A stretch of 16,905 nt of DNA from Entrophospora sp. SA101 (Eukaryota > Glomeromycota > Glomeromycetes > Entrophosporales > Entrophosporaceae): NCBI GenBank assembly GCA_958430865.1, contig CAUDNR010004225.1:31068-47972 (forward strand), in the 5' to 3' direction. The notes beneath the pieces were generated by a model. That model was given only the letters and a program-made list of their open reading frames with translations, was not told the origin of the DNA and did no database searches. Both the position numbers and the translations under genes were made by a program. Positions 9,558 through 16,905 of this stretch are shown here, piece after piece (the first letter of the stretch is position 1; each line of letters opens with the position of its first letter).

Positions 9558-9567
9558 GTCACGTGAC
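9558..9567. promoter_or_regulatory. GTCACGTGAC palindrome with E-box core (right arm)
   Basis: Mirror copy of 139-148, in the same position relative to the promoter-like module at 9476-9503. Confidence 0.35.
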
Positions 9568-9647
9568 CTTTAATAGTAATACAAATTAAAAAAAATATTT
9601 ATATTAATAATATATATAATGTTATAACATTGCTAAAAAAAATTTTC

Positions 9648-9714
9648 CTTCTTCATGTGAAGAAGCCAATGCTCCTGCGGAGAGCATTCTTTGAGAGCTT
9701 TGCCCTCAAAGAAT
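9648..9714. repeat. Cluster of three hairpins at the outer end of the right arm
   Basis: Three adjacent inverted repeats: CTTCTTCA/TGAAGAAG with a 2-nt loop (9648-9665), CTCC/GGAG around TGC (about 9672-9682), and ATTCTTTGAG/CTCAAAGAAT with a 9-nt loop (9686-9714). The last extends 9 bp beyond the visible arm end. The first two recur at the very start of the window. GAATTTTTGGACACC follows directly. Such structured ends are common at transposon termini, but I cannot assign a family. Confidence 0.55.
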
Positions 9715-9932
9715 TTTTGGACACCATACATTTTTCATATTAAAAAGATTAATTGTCATCTCTCATCTTTCCTTTTTTCTGATATAACTAGTGTATTATT
9801 GTTACATGCTTATACTATCTATCTAATTATCTAATAAATAATATGTACATATCTTTATTCACATTGTAAAAATCAAATCACAGATACTATTTGGCACTAC
9901 TTGCTCAACCATTGCAATTTTTTGGTCTATTT
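9706..9932. other. Unique flank between the right arm and the hAT element
   Basis: About 230 bp of AT-rich non-coding sequence with no ORF. The first bases, GAATTTTTGGACACC, recall Tc1-type terminal sequence but no full end is present. It includes the left target duplication of the hAT element at 9925-9932. Confidence 0.5.
9925..9932. repeat. Left 8-bp target site duplication of the hAT element
   Basis: GTCTATTT, immediately before the terminal repeat at 9933. It is identical to 13743-13750. Eight bases is the characteristic hAT target length. Confidence 0.93.
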
Positions 9933-9947
9933 TAGTGTTTGTACTCA

Positions 9948-11133
9948 TAATGATTTACTCATGAGTAATGTGAGTACCGTGAGTACTCGTAGATCATACT
10001 ATTAATGGAAAGATCCGCACTCATGAGTACTCACGAGTTCTCGAGTGTCACAAAATGATACTGACCTATCATATTTAGATATTAATATTAATATAAAAAT
10101 TGTTAGAAAAGCAACGGAAATAATTTTTTTTTAATATTATGGAAATGTAAATTACAAACAAGAACAACCAATAATAATATTTAATATGATTACTGCATTA
10201 CCTGTTTTATATTATTTTATCAGCACAAAAATCATTTTATTTTTCATTTTAAGTTTTTCAGTTAAAGAAGACAAAAATTTAATGTTTATTAATATTAAGA
10301 GAAGATATATACATGTCTGTAACAAGTCATGTGTAATTATTTGTTTACTTACTATTCCTGTTTTTGGACATAATACTTTAATGTTAATATTAATTAATTT
10401 CTATCATAACAACACTATTATTAATTATTATTGTTATTATTATGTTCTAATATCTCCCAGAAAGATTATTAACAATAAGATAATTATACTATCAATATTT
10501 TATATTATGTATTTTCAATATAAATCAAAGAAATAAAGATAAATTGTATTATTAAAGTATCTGTTCATAAAAATGTGTTTTACTATAACATTTGATAAGT
10601 AATTCTTACAATGTCTGATTTTTTAATTATTATGAATTTTTTCATACAGTAAATTTTTTAAGTTTATAATTAATGATTTAGGAATAGCTGGAGTTTAGAA
10701 AGACAATATTTCATTCGGTGATAATTAGTTATAATGTTTAGGAGTGGCTATAAGCTTAGAAAGTCAATTGAAGTATGAAAACTATTTCATTTGATACATT
10801 GATATTTTTTTTTGATATATGTATTTGATTTTTTTATTCATACAAGAACCTGAATGAATTTTTCATACAAATAAACTTAGTTTCATACAGACAAATTTTT
10901 AATGAGTTTCCCTTTTAATTCAAGTTTTTACTATCATATTTTTATTTGAAATTGGTATAAATATAACCTTTATTGTTTGATCAATGTTTTATCGATGTTT
11001 CAACAAATGAATTCTTTGATCACAATACTTATTCAATTTCCGTTCAAATTTTATTATAATATTTTGTATTATTTCAATTATATTTTTTTTTTACTTTTCA
11101 ATCCAATCCTTTCCATTTATTTACAAAGAACAA
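9948..11133. other. hAT 5' leader: subterminal repeats, then AT-rich sequence
   Basis: From 9948 to about 10050 there are repeated ACTCATGAG, GAGTACTC and ACTCACGAG motifs on both strands. The rest to 11133 is very AT-rich with no ORF I support; the 116-residue open frame at 10186-10536 has the I/N/Y/K-rich composition expected of chance. GGAATAGCTGGAGTTTAGAAAG near 10681 is loosely repeated as GGAGTGGCTATAAGCTTAGAAAG near 10741. The transposase promoter should lie near the right side. Confidence 0.6.
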
Positions 11134-13517
11134 ATGTCATATAATAATAATATTGAGGAAGATAATTTTTTTTCGCAGCCTGAAGATGAATATTTTTTGC
11201 AATCTTCTGAAATTGAGTCATCAAATAATACCAGCATTGGTAGTTTTTCAAGAGATGTTAATATTTTAAGGAGCTCTACAACAAAAAACAAGAGCTTTAT
11301 TTGGAATTATTGCAAAAAAATGTCAGATGGTTGGAGATGTGTTGTCAAAAAAACAAATGGTGAACCATGTAATTATTTTTTTTCATATAATACAAATAAA
11401 GGGTCTACTTCAAATACCATCTCACATTTACGGAAGGAGCATGGAATTATTAGAGAAGAAGTGATCAAAAAGGTATTTCGTAATATCATCTAATATATTT
11501 AATTGTTTCTTATTGTTCTTTCTTTTGAAATGATACAGATTTTAGACAAGAATGAAGGTTCAATTCAACTGACAATACCACCACTCAATGATTATCAAAA
11601 CACTGAAATTAAAAAAAAATTAATTGAATTTATAATTAAAGATGTACAACCATTTCATATTTTAAAAAGTTCTAGCTTTAAAGAATTTGTTCATTCTCTT
11701 AACCCACATTTTAATATTCCATGTATAACTACAATTAAAGAATCTCTAGAGGTAATGTATGATCATTCAACTAATGAGCTCAACAAATTAATTAACAACT
11801 GCCAATTTGTGTCCATTACTACTGACTTTTGGACTGCAACTAATCAAAGAAAAGGTTACATGGGAATCACAGGGACATGGCTAACAGAAAATTTTGAACC
11901 TATTGAAGTACTTTTAAATTTAGTTCATGTACCATATCCTCATACAGGCATAATTATAAAAGATTTGCTGGAAAATGAAATAAGAAAATGGGAATTGGAT
12001 TGGAAACTTTCAGCTATAACAACTGACAATGGTAGCAACATGGTTTCTGCTTTAAAATTATTAAAAAACTCATTGGAAATTGACAGAATCCCATGTTCCG
12101 CTCATACATTCCAGCTCTGCATTAAAAAAGCTTTAAATTATAATGGTGAAATTAAAGCTCTTGTTCTTAGAGCCAAAAGATTGATAAATTTTTTTAGTTC
12201 TCCAAAACAATTAGAAGCTTAGAAAAACAACAAGAGAGAATGAAGGAGGATTATCCAAAAGTATTAAAACCCACATTTGATGTAATAACATGTTGGAATA
12301 GTACATTTAAAGCATGGGTAAGATTATTAGAGTTAAAAAAGGCAATAATTCTTTTAATGATGCATATGGAATTGAATTCGGACAGAGAAGTAAAAAAAAG
12401 ATGCTAAAAAATTAAAGAGTTTTTTATTAAGTGATCAAGAATGGGAATTAATTGAAAACTTGTTAGCATATTAAGTCACTTTGATACAATAACCACAACA
12501 TTGAGTGGCAAAAATTTTGTCACTTTATCATTAATATTTCCATTAATAGTGATCACAATCATCATATTCATGAATATTCAAAATCAAGTGATTGACAGAT
12601 AATTTTAAGGGATTTTGGATTTTTGATAAGTGTAACCCCTTAATGAATATTCATGAATATGATGATTGTGATCACTATCCATTAATATCCTATTTAAAAA
12701 AAATACTTTCAAATATATTAAATAATGATGATGATAATGATAATGATGTTAACAATAATGACAATAACTACGAAGAAGAAATACCACCAATTAATGCTGA
12801 ATATATTTTAAATGAGGTAGAATCATTGCAAGAAAATCAAGAGCCATTGCATTACATTCAATTGAAGAAAATGATCAAGGAGAGGTGCAAATTTTTGAAG
12901 AAAGGAATGGAGAAAAAAGGAAAAAAAAAATTAATATTTCAAGACCTGCAAATACTAATGATTTATATGAAAAAATAATCCTAACTTTATATAACTCAAT
13001 AAAGCATTATTGGTCAGAACCATCTATTTTAGCAATGCTAGCATCTGCATTAGACCCACGATTCAAGCATTTAAAGTTTATTGATAATCAAGCATGTTTA
13101 GAAACATTAAATTTTTTAAAAATGCAGTATGAAATTATCAAAGAGCAACGAAGGCAATCTACCAGCTCATTTCATCCAAGTAGTGTATTATTCCCATCAG
13201 GAAATAATTCTGGAATATTTGATGATTTATTGCAATATGAAGAGGAGGAGGTACAAGGTGAATACAAAAAATATTTTTCTTTACCAACTGCAAATCAGCA
13301 AACAGATCCATTTATTCGGTGGAATAGTAAAAAAAACGAGTTTCCTATAATGTCAAATTTAGCAAAAAAGTATTTATGCATAAATGCAACATCTGTACCA
13401 TCAGAACGACTTTTTTCTGATGTGGGAAATCTTATAATTCCAAGCAGAAATAAATTATTACCTAATATTGTTTCAAAAATTGTTTTTCTGAAACGAAATT
13501 CATCAATTTTATCATAA
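11134..13517 (+). pseudogene. hAT transposase (BED finger, RNase H-like core, hATC), frameshifted
   Basis: Exon 1 is 11134-11472, with a GT-AG intron at 11473-11538, then coding sequence from 11539. Residues about 55-105 form a BED zinc finger: WRC, a second Cys in GEPCNYFF, and SHLRKEH for the two His. The core has ITTDFW (first Asp, about residue 209), ITTDNGSNM (second Asp, about 276), then PCSAHTFQLC (CxxH). Next is CWNST, where the family usually has RWNS. The C-terminal hATC domain includes SALDPRFK, ATSVPSERLFSDVG with the third catalytic Glu, and NKLLPNIVSKIVFLKRN. The frame changes near 12211, 12400, 12470, 12595 and 12840, so no full protein is made. Only the change near 12400 adjoins a long A run, so base-calling error is an unlikely general explanation. 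Confidence 0.9.
12546..12678. repeat. 35-bp perfect inverted repeat inside the hAT transposase
   Basis: 12546-12580 and 12644-12678 are perfect reverse complements, separated by 63 bp. Each arm contains GTGATCAC and ATTCATGAAT. The right arm lies in a plausible coding frame (NPLMNIHEYDDCDHYPLIS). The left arm follows LSLIFPLI and breaks the protein pattern (VITIIIFMN), so the left arm is probably the inserted copy. CATTAATA borders both arms in direct orientation. This is likely a local template-switch event. Confidence 0.9.
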
Positions 13518-13742
13518 TTAAAAAAACTTTTTTTTTTAGTGATAGTATTTAAACATCATAAATATCATTATTATTCTTTTATTTTTTCATTATTTTTCTT
13601 GAAATTTGGACTAAGTCTTTATTTTTTATTATTATATATATATTTTTTAAATAAAATTTTAATTATACATTTCAAAGTTGATCATACTATATTAAGTATT
13701 TGTCATACATTACTCATTGAGTACTCTTGAGTTCAAACACTA

Positions 13743-13750
13743 GTCTATTT
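13743..13750. repeat. Right 8-bp target site duplication of the hAT element
   Basis: GTCTATTT, immediately after the terminal repeat ending at 13742. It matches the left copy exactly. Confidence 0.93.
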
Positions 13751-14150
13751 ATATGTTTTTGTAGTAATTTATTAGACTACTCAATCAATGCACTATTTGG
13801 CCACAAAATAGTCTATTTTATGAAAAATTACATCATTGTGCAAAAGGATGCTTGGATGTTTCGCATCCAACTATTCAAAAGAATAATTCATCTTTTCGTG
13901 ACTGCCAAATTTAGAAATGATTATCACAGGCTAGTCTAAATTTAGTAACGATATTAGCGGCAATTTCATCGTGAACATTGTAAACTTGTGCAACTTTGAG
14001 CCCTTCTAACTGCGCAATGCTGTGACATATCAACAAAATGAAATCGTAACTTTGTAGAGAAAGGTCTTAGCTTCAAAATTACAGCTTATTTTTTTGGTGT
14101 TACATTTCCATTTTTGGAGTTAGAGAAGGATCTACAAAGCCAATAAAAAA
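13751..14150. other. Non-coding sequence right of the hAT element
   Basis: No supported gene. It contains TCTATTT again near 13811, and moderately GC-richer patches (AGCGGCAATTTCATCG near 13958 and GCCCTTCTAACTGCGCAATG near 14001). The patch near 14110-14160 leads into the promoter-like module. It may be part of an old dispersed repeat that carries the module. Confidence 0.45.
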
Positions 14151-14154
14151 TTGT

Positions 14155-14178
14155 GGGACTAGGTGTCTTGCACTATAT
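14155..14178 (+). promoter_or_regulatory. Second copy of the promoter-like module
   Basis: GGGACTAGGTGTCTTGCAC followed by TATATATAG. It differs from 203-226 at two bases. A CCAATAAAA stretch lies 15 bp upstream. No clear coding region follows within 700 bp, so either the gene is lost or the module belongs to a repeat. Confidence 0.45.
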
Positions 14179-14232
14179 ATAGATATTTAAAATTTTACCT
14201 TGGATCTTCACAATCATCAGGAAACTAATTTA

Positions 14233-14307
14233 GTGTAAAATTGCATAAATCTTACGATGCCGACGTAATATTGTGTAAATCTTACAGTGCCGACGTAAGT
14301 TTTACAC
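14233..14307. repeat. 30-bp tandem duplication framed by an 8-bp inverted repeat
   Basis: Two 30-bp units, 14241-14270 and 14271-14300, share AAATCTTAC and GTGCCGACGTAA/ATGCCGACGTAA with a few changes. GTGTAAAA at 14233 and TTTTACAC at 14300-14307 enclose them. Within unit 1, TTACG and CGTAA form a 5-bp stem around ATGCCGA. It lies 55 bp downstream of the second promoter-like module. Confidence 0.7.
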
Positions 14308-14954
14308 TTTTTTATTATTAAACTTACAATTGACACATGTAAAATTTTTTTATATTTTCCAGATGTATTTATATTTTTTTGAATTAATAAATAGACTATA
14401 TTGTCTTGACCTGAGTGATGTCATTGTGTAAGTAAAAGGCATGAAGCTCACTGTCACATTTTCATTTAAAAACTTATTATTTATTAATTATCTGTATTCG
14501 ATTATGTTATTATTTATTTGGAAGGAATTAATCTCAGATGCACTGAAATACTGATTAACTAAACATGTATATAAGGAACAAGAATTCGCTGTACTTTAAA
14601 AGTAACTTTGTAATATGCTAACTTAATAGTGTGTTTTCATGTAATTGGGTTCTCTGAAATTTACTGTAGTAGTGGTGTTTGTATCATTTAATCTACTACA
14701 TAAAACAAACAAATGATTAAAATTATTATCAAAAAAAGGAATAAAGAAACTTTAGAGTATATAAATATGATTGTTTTTGGACTGAGATTGATGTATTAAA
14801 AAAATTTGCAACATTAAAAATCATTAAACTATATACATTTAATGATTATTTTGAATAAATTCTTTAAAAACAACATCATTTAAATTGACTACTACTTGTG
14901 TGATTGGTTCAATCCATTGTTTGTTTATTAATATTAATGCTATTTGAGTTAATT
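14308..14954. other. AT-rich stretch, nothing supportable
   Basis: No ORF of coding quality, no tRNA or rRNA. GGTTCAATCC near 14907 resembles a tRNA B box, but no A box or cloverleaf can be drawn around it. Confidence 0.5.
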
Positions 14955-15123
14955 TCTTTTATTTACTTTATTTGCTTTTTGCTTTTATTTGTTTTATTCA
15001 CTTTATTTGTTTTATTTGAGTTATTTGTTTTATTTGCTTTATTTTCTTTATTTGCTTTTATTTGTTTTATTATTATTCATATTATTCATATTATTCATTT
15101 ATTCATATTATTCATATTATTCA
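14955..15123 (+). repeat. Low-complexity TTTATTTG / ATTATTCAT repeat tract
   Basis: Degenerate repeats of TTTATTTG(C/T)T, about 10 bp each, fill 14955-15070. These are followed by ATTATTCAT, a 9-bp unit, with five near-identical copies to 15123. The open frame across it (rich in L, F and I) is a by-product of the repeat. Confidence 0.85.
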
Positions 15124-15999
15124 AGATTATGATATTATTTTAATACAAAGAGCTTTAGAAATATTTAACTAATAACTTCATTACAATATAAAAGAGCTAT
15201 TGGTTATTAAATTAGGTCAATAATTAACTAAAAAATAGCATTAATTTTAGAAGAATATCTAATAAACATCAGTGCTTTCAATATTTACTAATAGGCTTTT
15301 AGACTATACGATAAAAATACTAGGAATATTATTAACTTATTAGTATGCCAATATCTTGATTATTTTTTTAAAGAATATCAGTCAGATATCAGATTCTGTT
15401 ATTTACTGATATAACCCATTACCCAATTTGGCATCATTCAACCAGTAAAAAAAAATTATATATAAGCAAAGAAAGATAGGACCCTAAACTAGCACAAAAG
15501 AATTTTAAATCATGCACAAACATAACAGCCTGATAGCTTTATTGACATAGTGATACAGTCTTGCAATTTTTTTTATTGTATATTTTAAATATAATTAATT
15601 ATATATCTTTAATAAAACAAACATGACTTAGCTATTTAATCATTTCCTTGTATGCGAATGCCTCCATCCATCAAATATTCATGATGGTCATGATTATTGT
15701 CACCAATTAAATTTGGGCATATTTTAATTGATGATCAGTGTTGAAATTTCGTTGTGTAACTAGTACAAATTTAGAAACTATTTCAAAAAATTATAAATTC
15801 GATCTGGTGTGTAACCTTACACACAGACATTTCGGACATTGAATTTTCAACACTGTTGGTAATAACAATTATTTTTATTTTGTGTGGATCTGAATAGGGG
15901 ATCAATGAATTGATTTTGTTATTAGCAAATAATTTTGGGTTAAGAAGATAAAAGTTTTTAAATAAAATAAAATATTTATTATTTTATTTATTTAGTTTT
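15124..15999. other. AT-rich stretch, no gene seen
   Basis: About 0.9 kb without a supportable gene. A short hairpin GTGTGTAA-CC-TTACACAC lies at 15807-15824. Otherwise only AT-rich low-complexity sequence was noticed. Confidence 0.5.
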
Positions 16000-16075
16000 C
16001 TTAGTCGAAACTAATTAACTTATTCCAAAGTTATTTCCTTAGTCGAAACTAATTAACTTGTTAGAAAGTTACTTT
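16000..16075 (+). repeat. 38-bp tandem duplication
   Basis: Units 16000-16037 and 16038-16075. Both start with CTTAGTCGAAACTAATTAAC and then diverge slightly (TTATTCCAAAGTTATTTC against TTGTTAGAAAGTTACTTT). Confidence 0.85.
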
Positions 16076-16130
16076 ACAAGTACATTGAATTCAAGCTCCT
16101 TATATACAATTCAATTAATTAGTAATTCTA

Positions 16131-16245
16131 AATATCCCAAAATTGAGATATTCTCTCAATATTGAAAAGTTATCCCAATATTGAGACGATATCTCAAAAT
16201 TACACAGATATCCCAAAATTGTGAGGATATCTCAAGATGATTCTT
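16131..16245 (+). repeat. 19-bp minisatellite, six degenerate copies
   Basis: Copies start at 16131, 16150, 16170, 16189, 16208 and 16227. The consensus is ATATCYCAAAATTGWGAG. One copy is 20 bp, the others 19. It lies about 90 bp left of the probable pogo/Tigger end. Confidence 0.8.
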
Positions 16246-16335
16246 TCTTAAATAAGTTAAATAAATTATGACGTTATACGAATAATTAATAAAAATAAAA
16301 CATATTACGAAAGTAGATGTAACACAGATAAAATA

Positions 16336-16905
16336 CACAGTGAGTCTCGGTATAGCAGACCTCAGTATAGCGGATTTGGGGGTTTAGCAGATAAATTTTC
16401 AAAACCAAATTTTTCTATAACAATTTTACCTCGGTTTAACGGATTTAACAGATTTTTCATATAAATTCAGTTTACCAGATATTTTTTAAAAATTCATATG
16501 TCATTTATACTTGTAATAAATTTTTCTCGATATTACGACCATGATGATCTTTACTATTTTGGGCTAATAAGAGTAATGACTCGCAATTATTAAATATTAA
16601 TATTAAGAATGTAAAATAATTAGAAATAAAATGTAATAATCAGCAATACATCCACAATTTAATCCAACATATTTCTAGCTATTTCTTGGAAATGAAACTA
16701 TCAATATGTCATTTCCTTTTATTTCTTTATATGCTAAAATTCTAAATATTGTAAAAGGACAAGGTGAAGTTGATGACGATGAAACAAATGAAACAAATGA
16801 ACCTGAGCTGATGATCATTAATATGGAGGCTATAAAAGCTCCGGAAACTATACTTAAATATGTACAGCAAAAAATTTTAGATATTGATTTTCAAGTAATT
16901 AGAAA
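16336..16905 (+). mobile_element. Probable pogo/Tigger-type element, left part only
   Basis: After a TA dinucleotide (16334-16335) comes CACAGTGAGTCTCGGTATAG, resembling pogo/Tigger ends with CAGTG and CTCGGT-TA-CGGA motifs. The motif is repeated in degenerate form: CTCGGTATAGCAGAC (16346), CTCAGTATAGCGGAT (16361), GGTTTAGCAGAT (16381), CTCGGTTTAACGGAT (16430), TTTAACAGAT (16444) and CAGTTTACCAGAT (16468). An ORF open to the window end starts at 16706. The other end is outside the window, so the element length is unknown. Confidence 0.5.
16706..16905 (+). CDS. Partial ORF running off the window, possibly transposase C-terminal part
   Basis: ATG at 16706 begins MSFPFISLYAKILNIVKGQG, followed by an acidic stretch (EVDDDETNETNEPE), then LMIINMEAIKAPETILKYVQ and QKILDIDFQVIR to the last base. 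There are 66 codons without a stop, which is notable in this AT content. The acidic linker followed by a short helical segment recalls the C-terminal tail of Tigger-type transposases in such genomes, rather than their N-terminal DNA-binding domain. If so, the element has lost its N-terminal and catalytic parts internally. The identification is tentative; the frame may instead belong to an unrelated gene. Confidence 0.4.
   Translation, partial: MSFPFISLYAKILNIVKGQGEVDDDETNETNEPELMIINMEAIKAPETILKYVQQKILDIDFQVIR

Larger units (their letters stand above)
6812..9705 (-). repeat. Right arm of the giant inverted repeat
   Basis: This is the mirror of 1-2894. It is probably the original copy, because its inner end runs without a break through exon 3 of an intact Hsp70-like gene, whereas the left arm stops in the middle of that exon. 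Sequence beyond 9705 cannot be compared because the mirror position lies outside the window. The spacer between the arms is 2895-6811. Confidence 0.97.
9933..13742 (+). mobile_element. hAT-family DNA transposon, 3810 bp, ends intact
   Basis: The ends are 15-bp inverted repeats TAGTGTTTGTACTCA (9933-9947) and the complement of TAGTGTTTGAACTCA (13728-13742), with one mismatch, flanked by the perfect 8-bp duplication GTCTATTT. Subterminal ACTCATGAGT, GAGTACTC and related motifs are dense in the left 120 bp and recur at the right end (GAGTACTC at 13720); such subterminal repeats usually bind hAT transposase. One transposase gene lies inside, on the plus strand, after a 1.2-kb non-coding leader. 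Clean ends with an unaltered target duplication indicate a fairly recent insertion, although the transposase is broken, so mobilisation by another copy is likely (inference). Confidence 0.93.

Noticed and set aside
1..9705. Composite transposon or foldback element explaining the palindrome
   Set aside because: The inner junction has no terminal repeat or target duplication and lies inside exons of two unrelated genes, which fits template switching better.
10186..10536. 116-aa ORF in the hAT leader
   Set aside because: Rich in I, N, Y, F and K as expected from AT-rich DNA; no motif; hAT elements of this type need no second gene.
13539..13939. Two small ORFs at the hAT right end and beyond
   Set aside because: Low-complexity F/Y/I composition; one crosses the transposon terminus and target duplication.
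14895..14920. tRNA B-box-like GGTTCAATCC
   Set aside because: No A box upstream and no cloverleaf can be folded.
14904..15143. 79-aa hydrophobic ORF resembling a membrane protein
   Set aside because: Made wholly by the TTTATTTG repeat tract; hydrophobicity follows from the repeat.
16131..16245. CRISPR-like array of short repeats
   Set aside because: No spacers between units; repeats are head to tail and degenerate, and the window is eukaryotic.
16156..16338. 60-aa minus-strand ORF
   Set aside because: Lies across the 19-bp minisatellite and AT-rich sequence with no protein-like features.

Overview
This is a very AT-rich eukaryotic window: one gene with seven exons and short GT-AG introns, surrounded by remnants of DNA transposons (Tc1/mariner, hAT, Mutator-like, and probably pogo/Tigger). 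An HSPA12-type Hsp70, Tc1 and hAT copies and a FAR1-type Mutator relic in an AT-rich background look most like an arbuscular mycorrhizal fungus of the Rhizophagus type (Glomeromycotina). That is an inference from gene style, not a database match.

The dominant feature is a giant inverted repeat. Bases 1-2894 are the reverse complement of 6812-9705 (paired positions sum to 9706), with no mismatch at any place I compared, and 3917 bp lie between the arms. The left arm begins at the window edge, so its true length is unknown. Each arm holds the 5' part of an Hsp70-like gene, a decayed FAR1/Mutator-like fragment, an unidentified small ORF fragment, an 80-bp direct duplication (period 150), a TATA-containing promoter-like module and a cluster of hairpins at its outer end. 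Between the arms lie the rest of the Hsp70 gene (5004-7255, minus strand, apparently intact, 566 aa), about 1 kb of non-coding sequence, and a Tc1 element cut off at the arm junction. The junction at 2894/2895 truncates both the left Hsp70 copy and the Tc1 transposase, and leaves an Hsp70/antisense-Tc1 hybrid reading frame.

At 9933-13742 is a complete-looking 3.8-kb hAT element with a perfect 8-bp target duplication (GTCTATTT) and 15-bp terminal repeats. Its BED-finger/hATC transposase is broken by several frame changes and by a 35-bp perfect inverted repeat.

From 13751 to the end the sequence is mostly non-coding. It holds a second copy of the promoter-like module, a 30-bp tandem duplication framed by an 8-bp inverted repeat, TTTATTTG-type low complexity, a 38-bp duplication, a 19-bp minisatellite of six degenerate copies, and the start of a probable pogo/Tigger element whose ORF runs off the window.

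The only gene likely to make a working protein is the Hsp70-like one. The main question is whether the palindrome is a real recent template-switch rearrangement or an amplification or assembly chimera.
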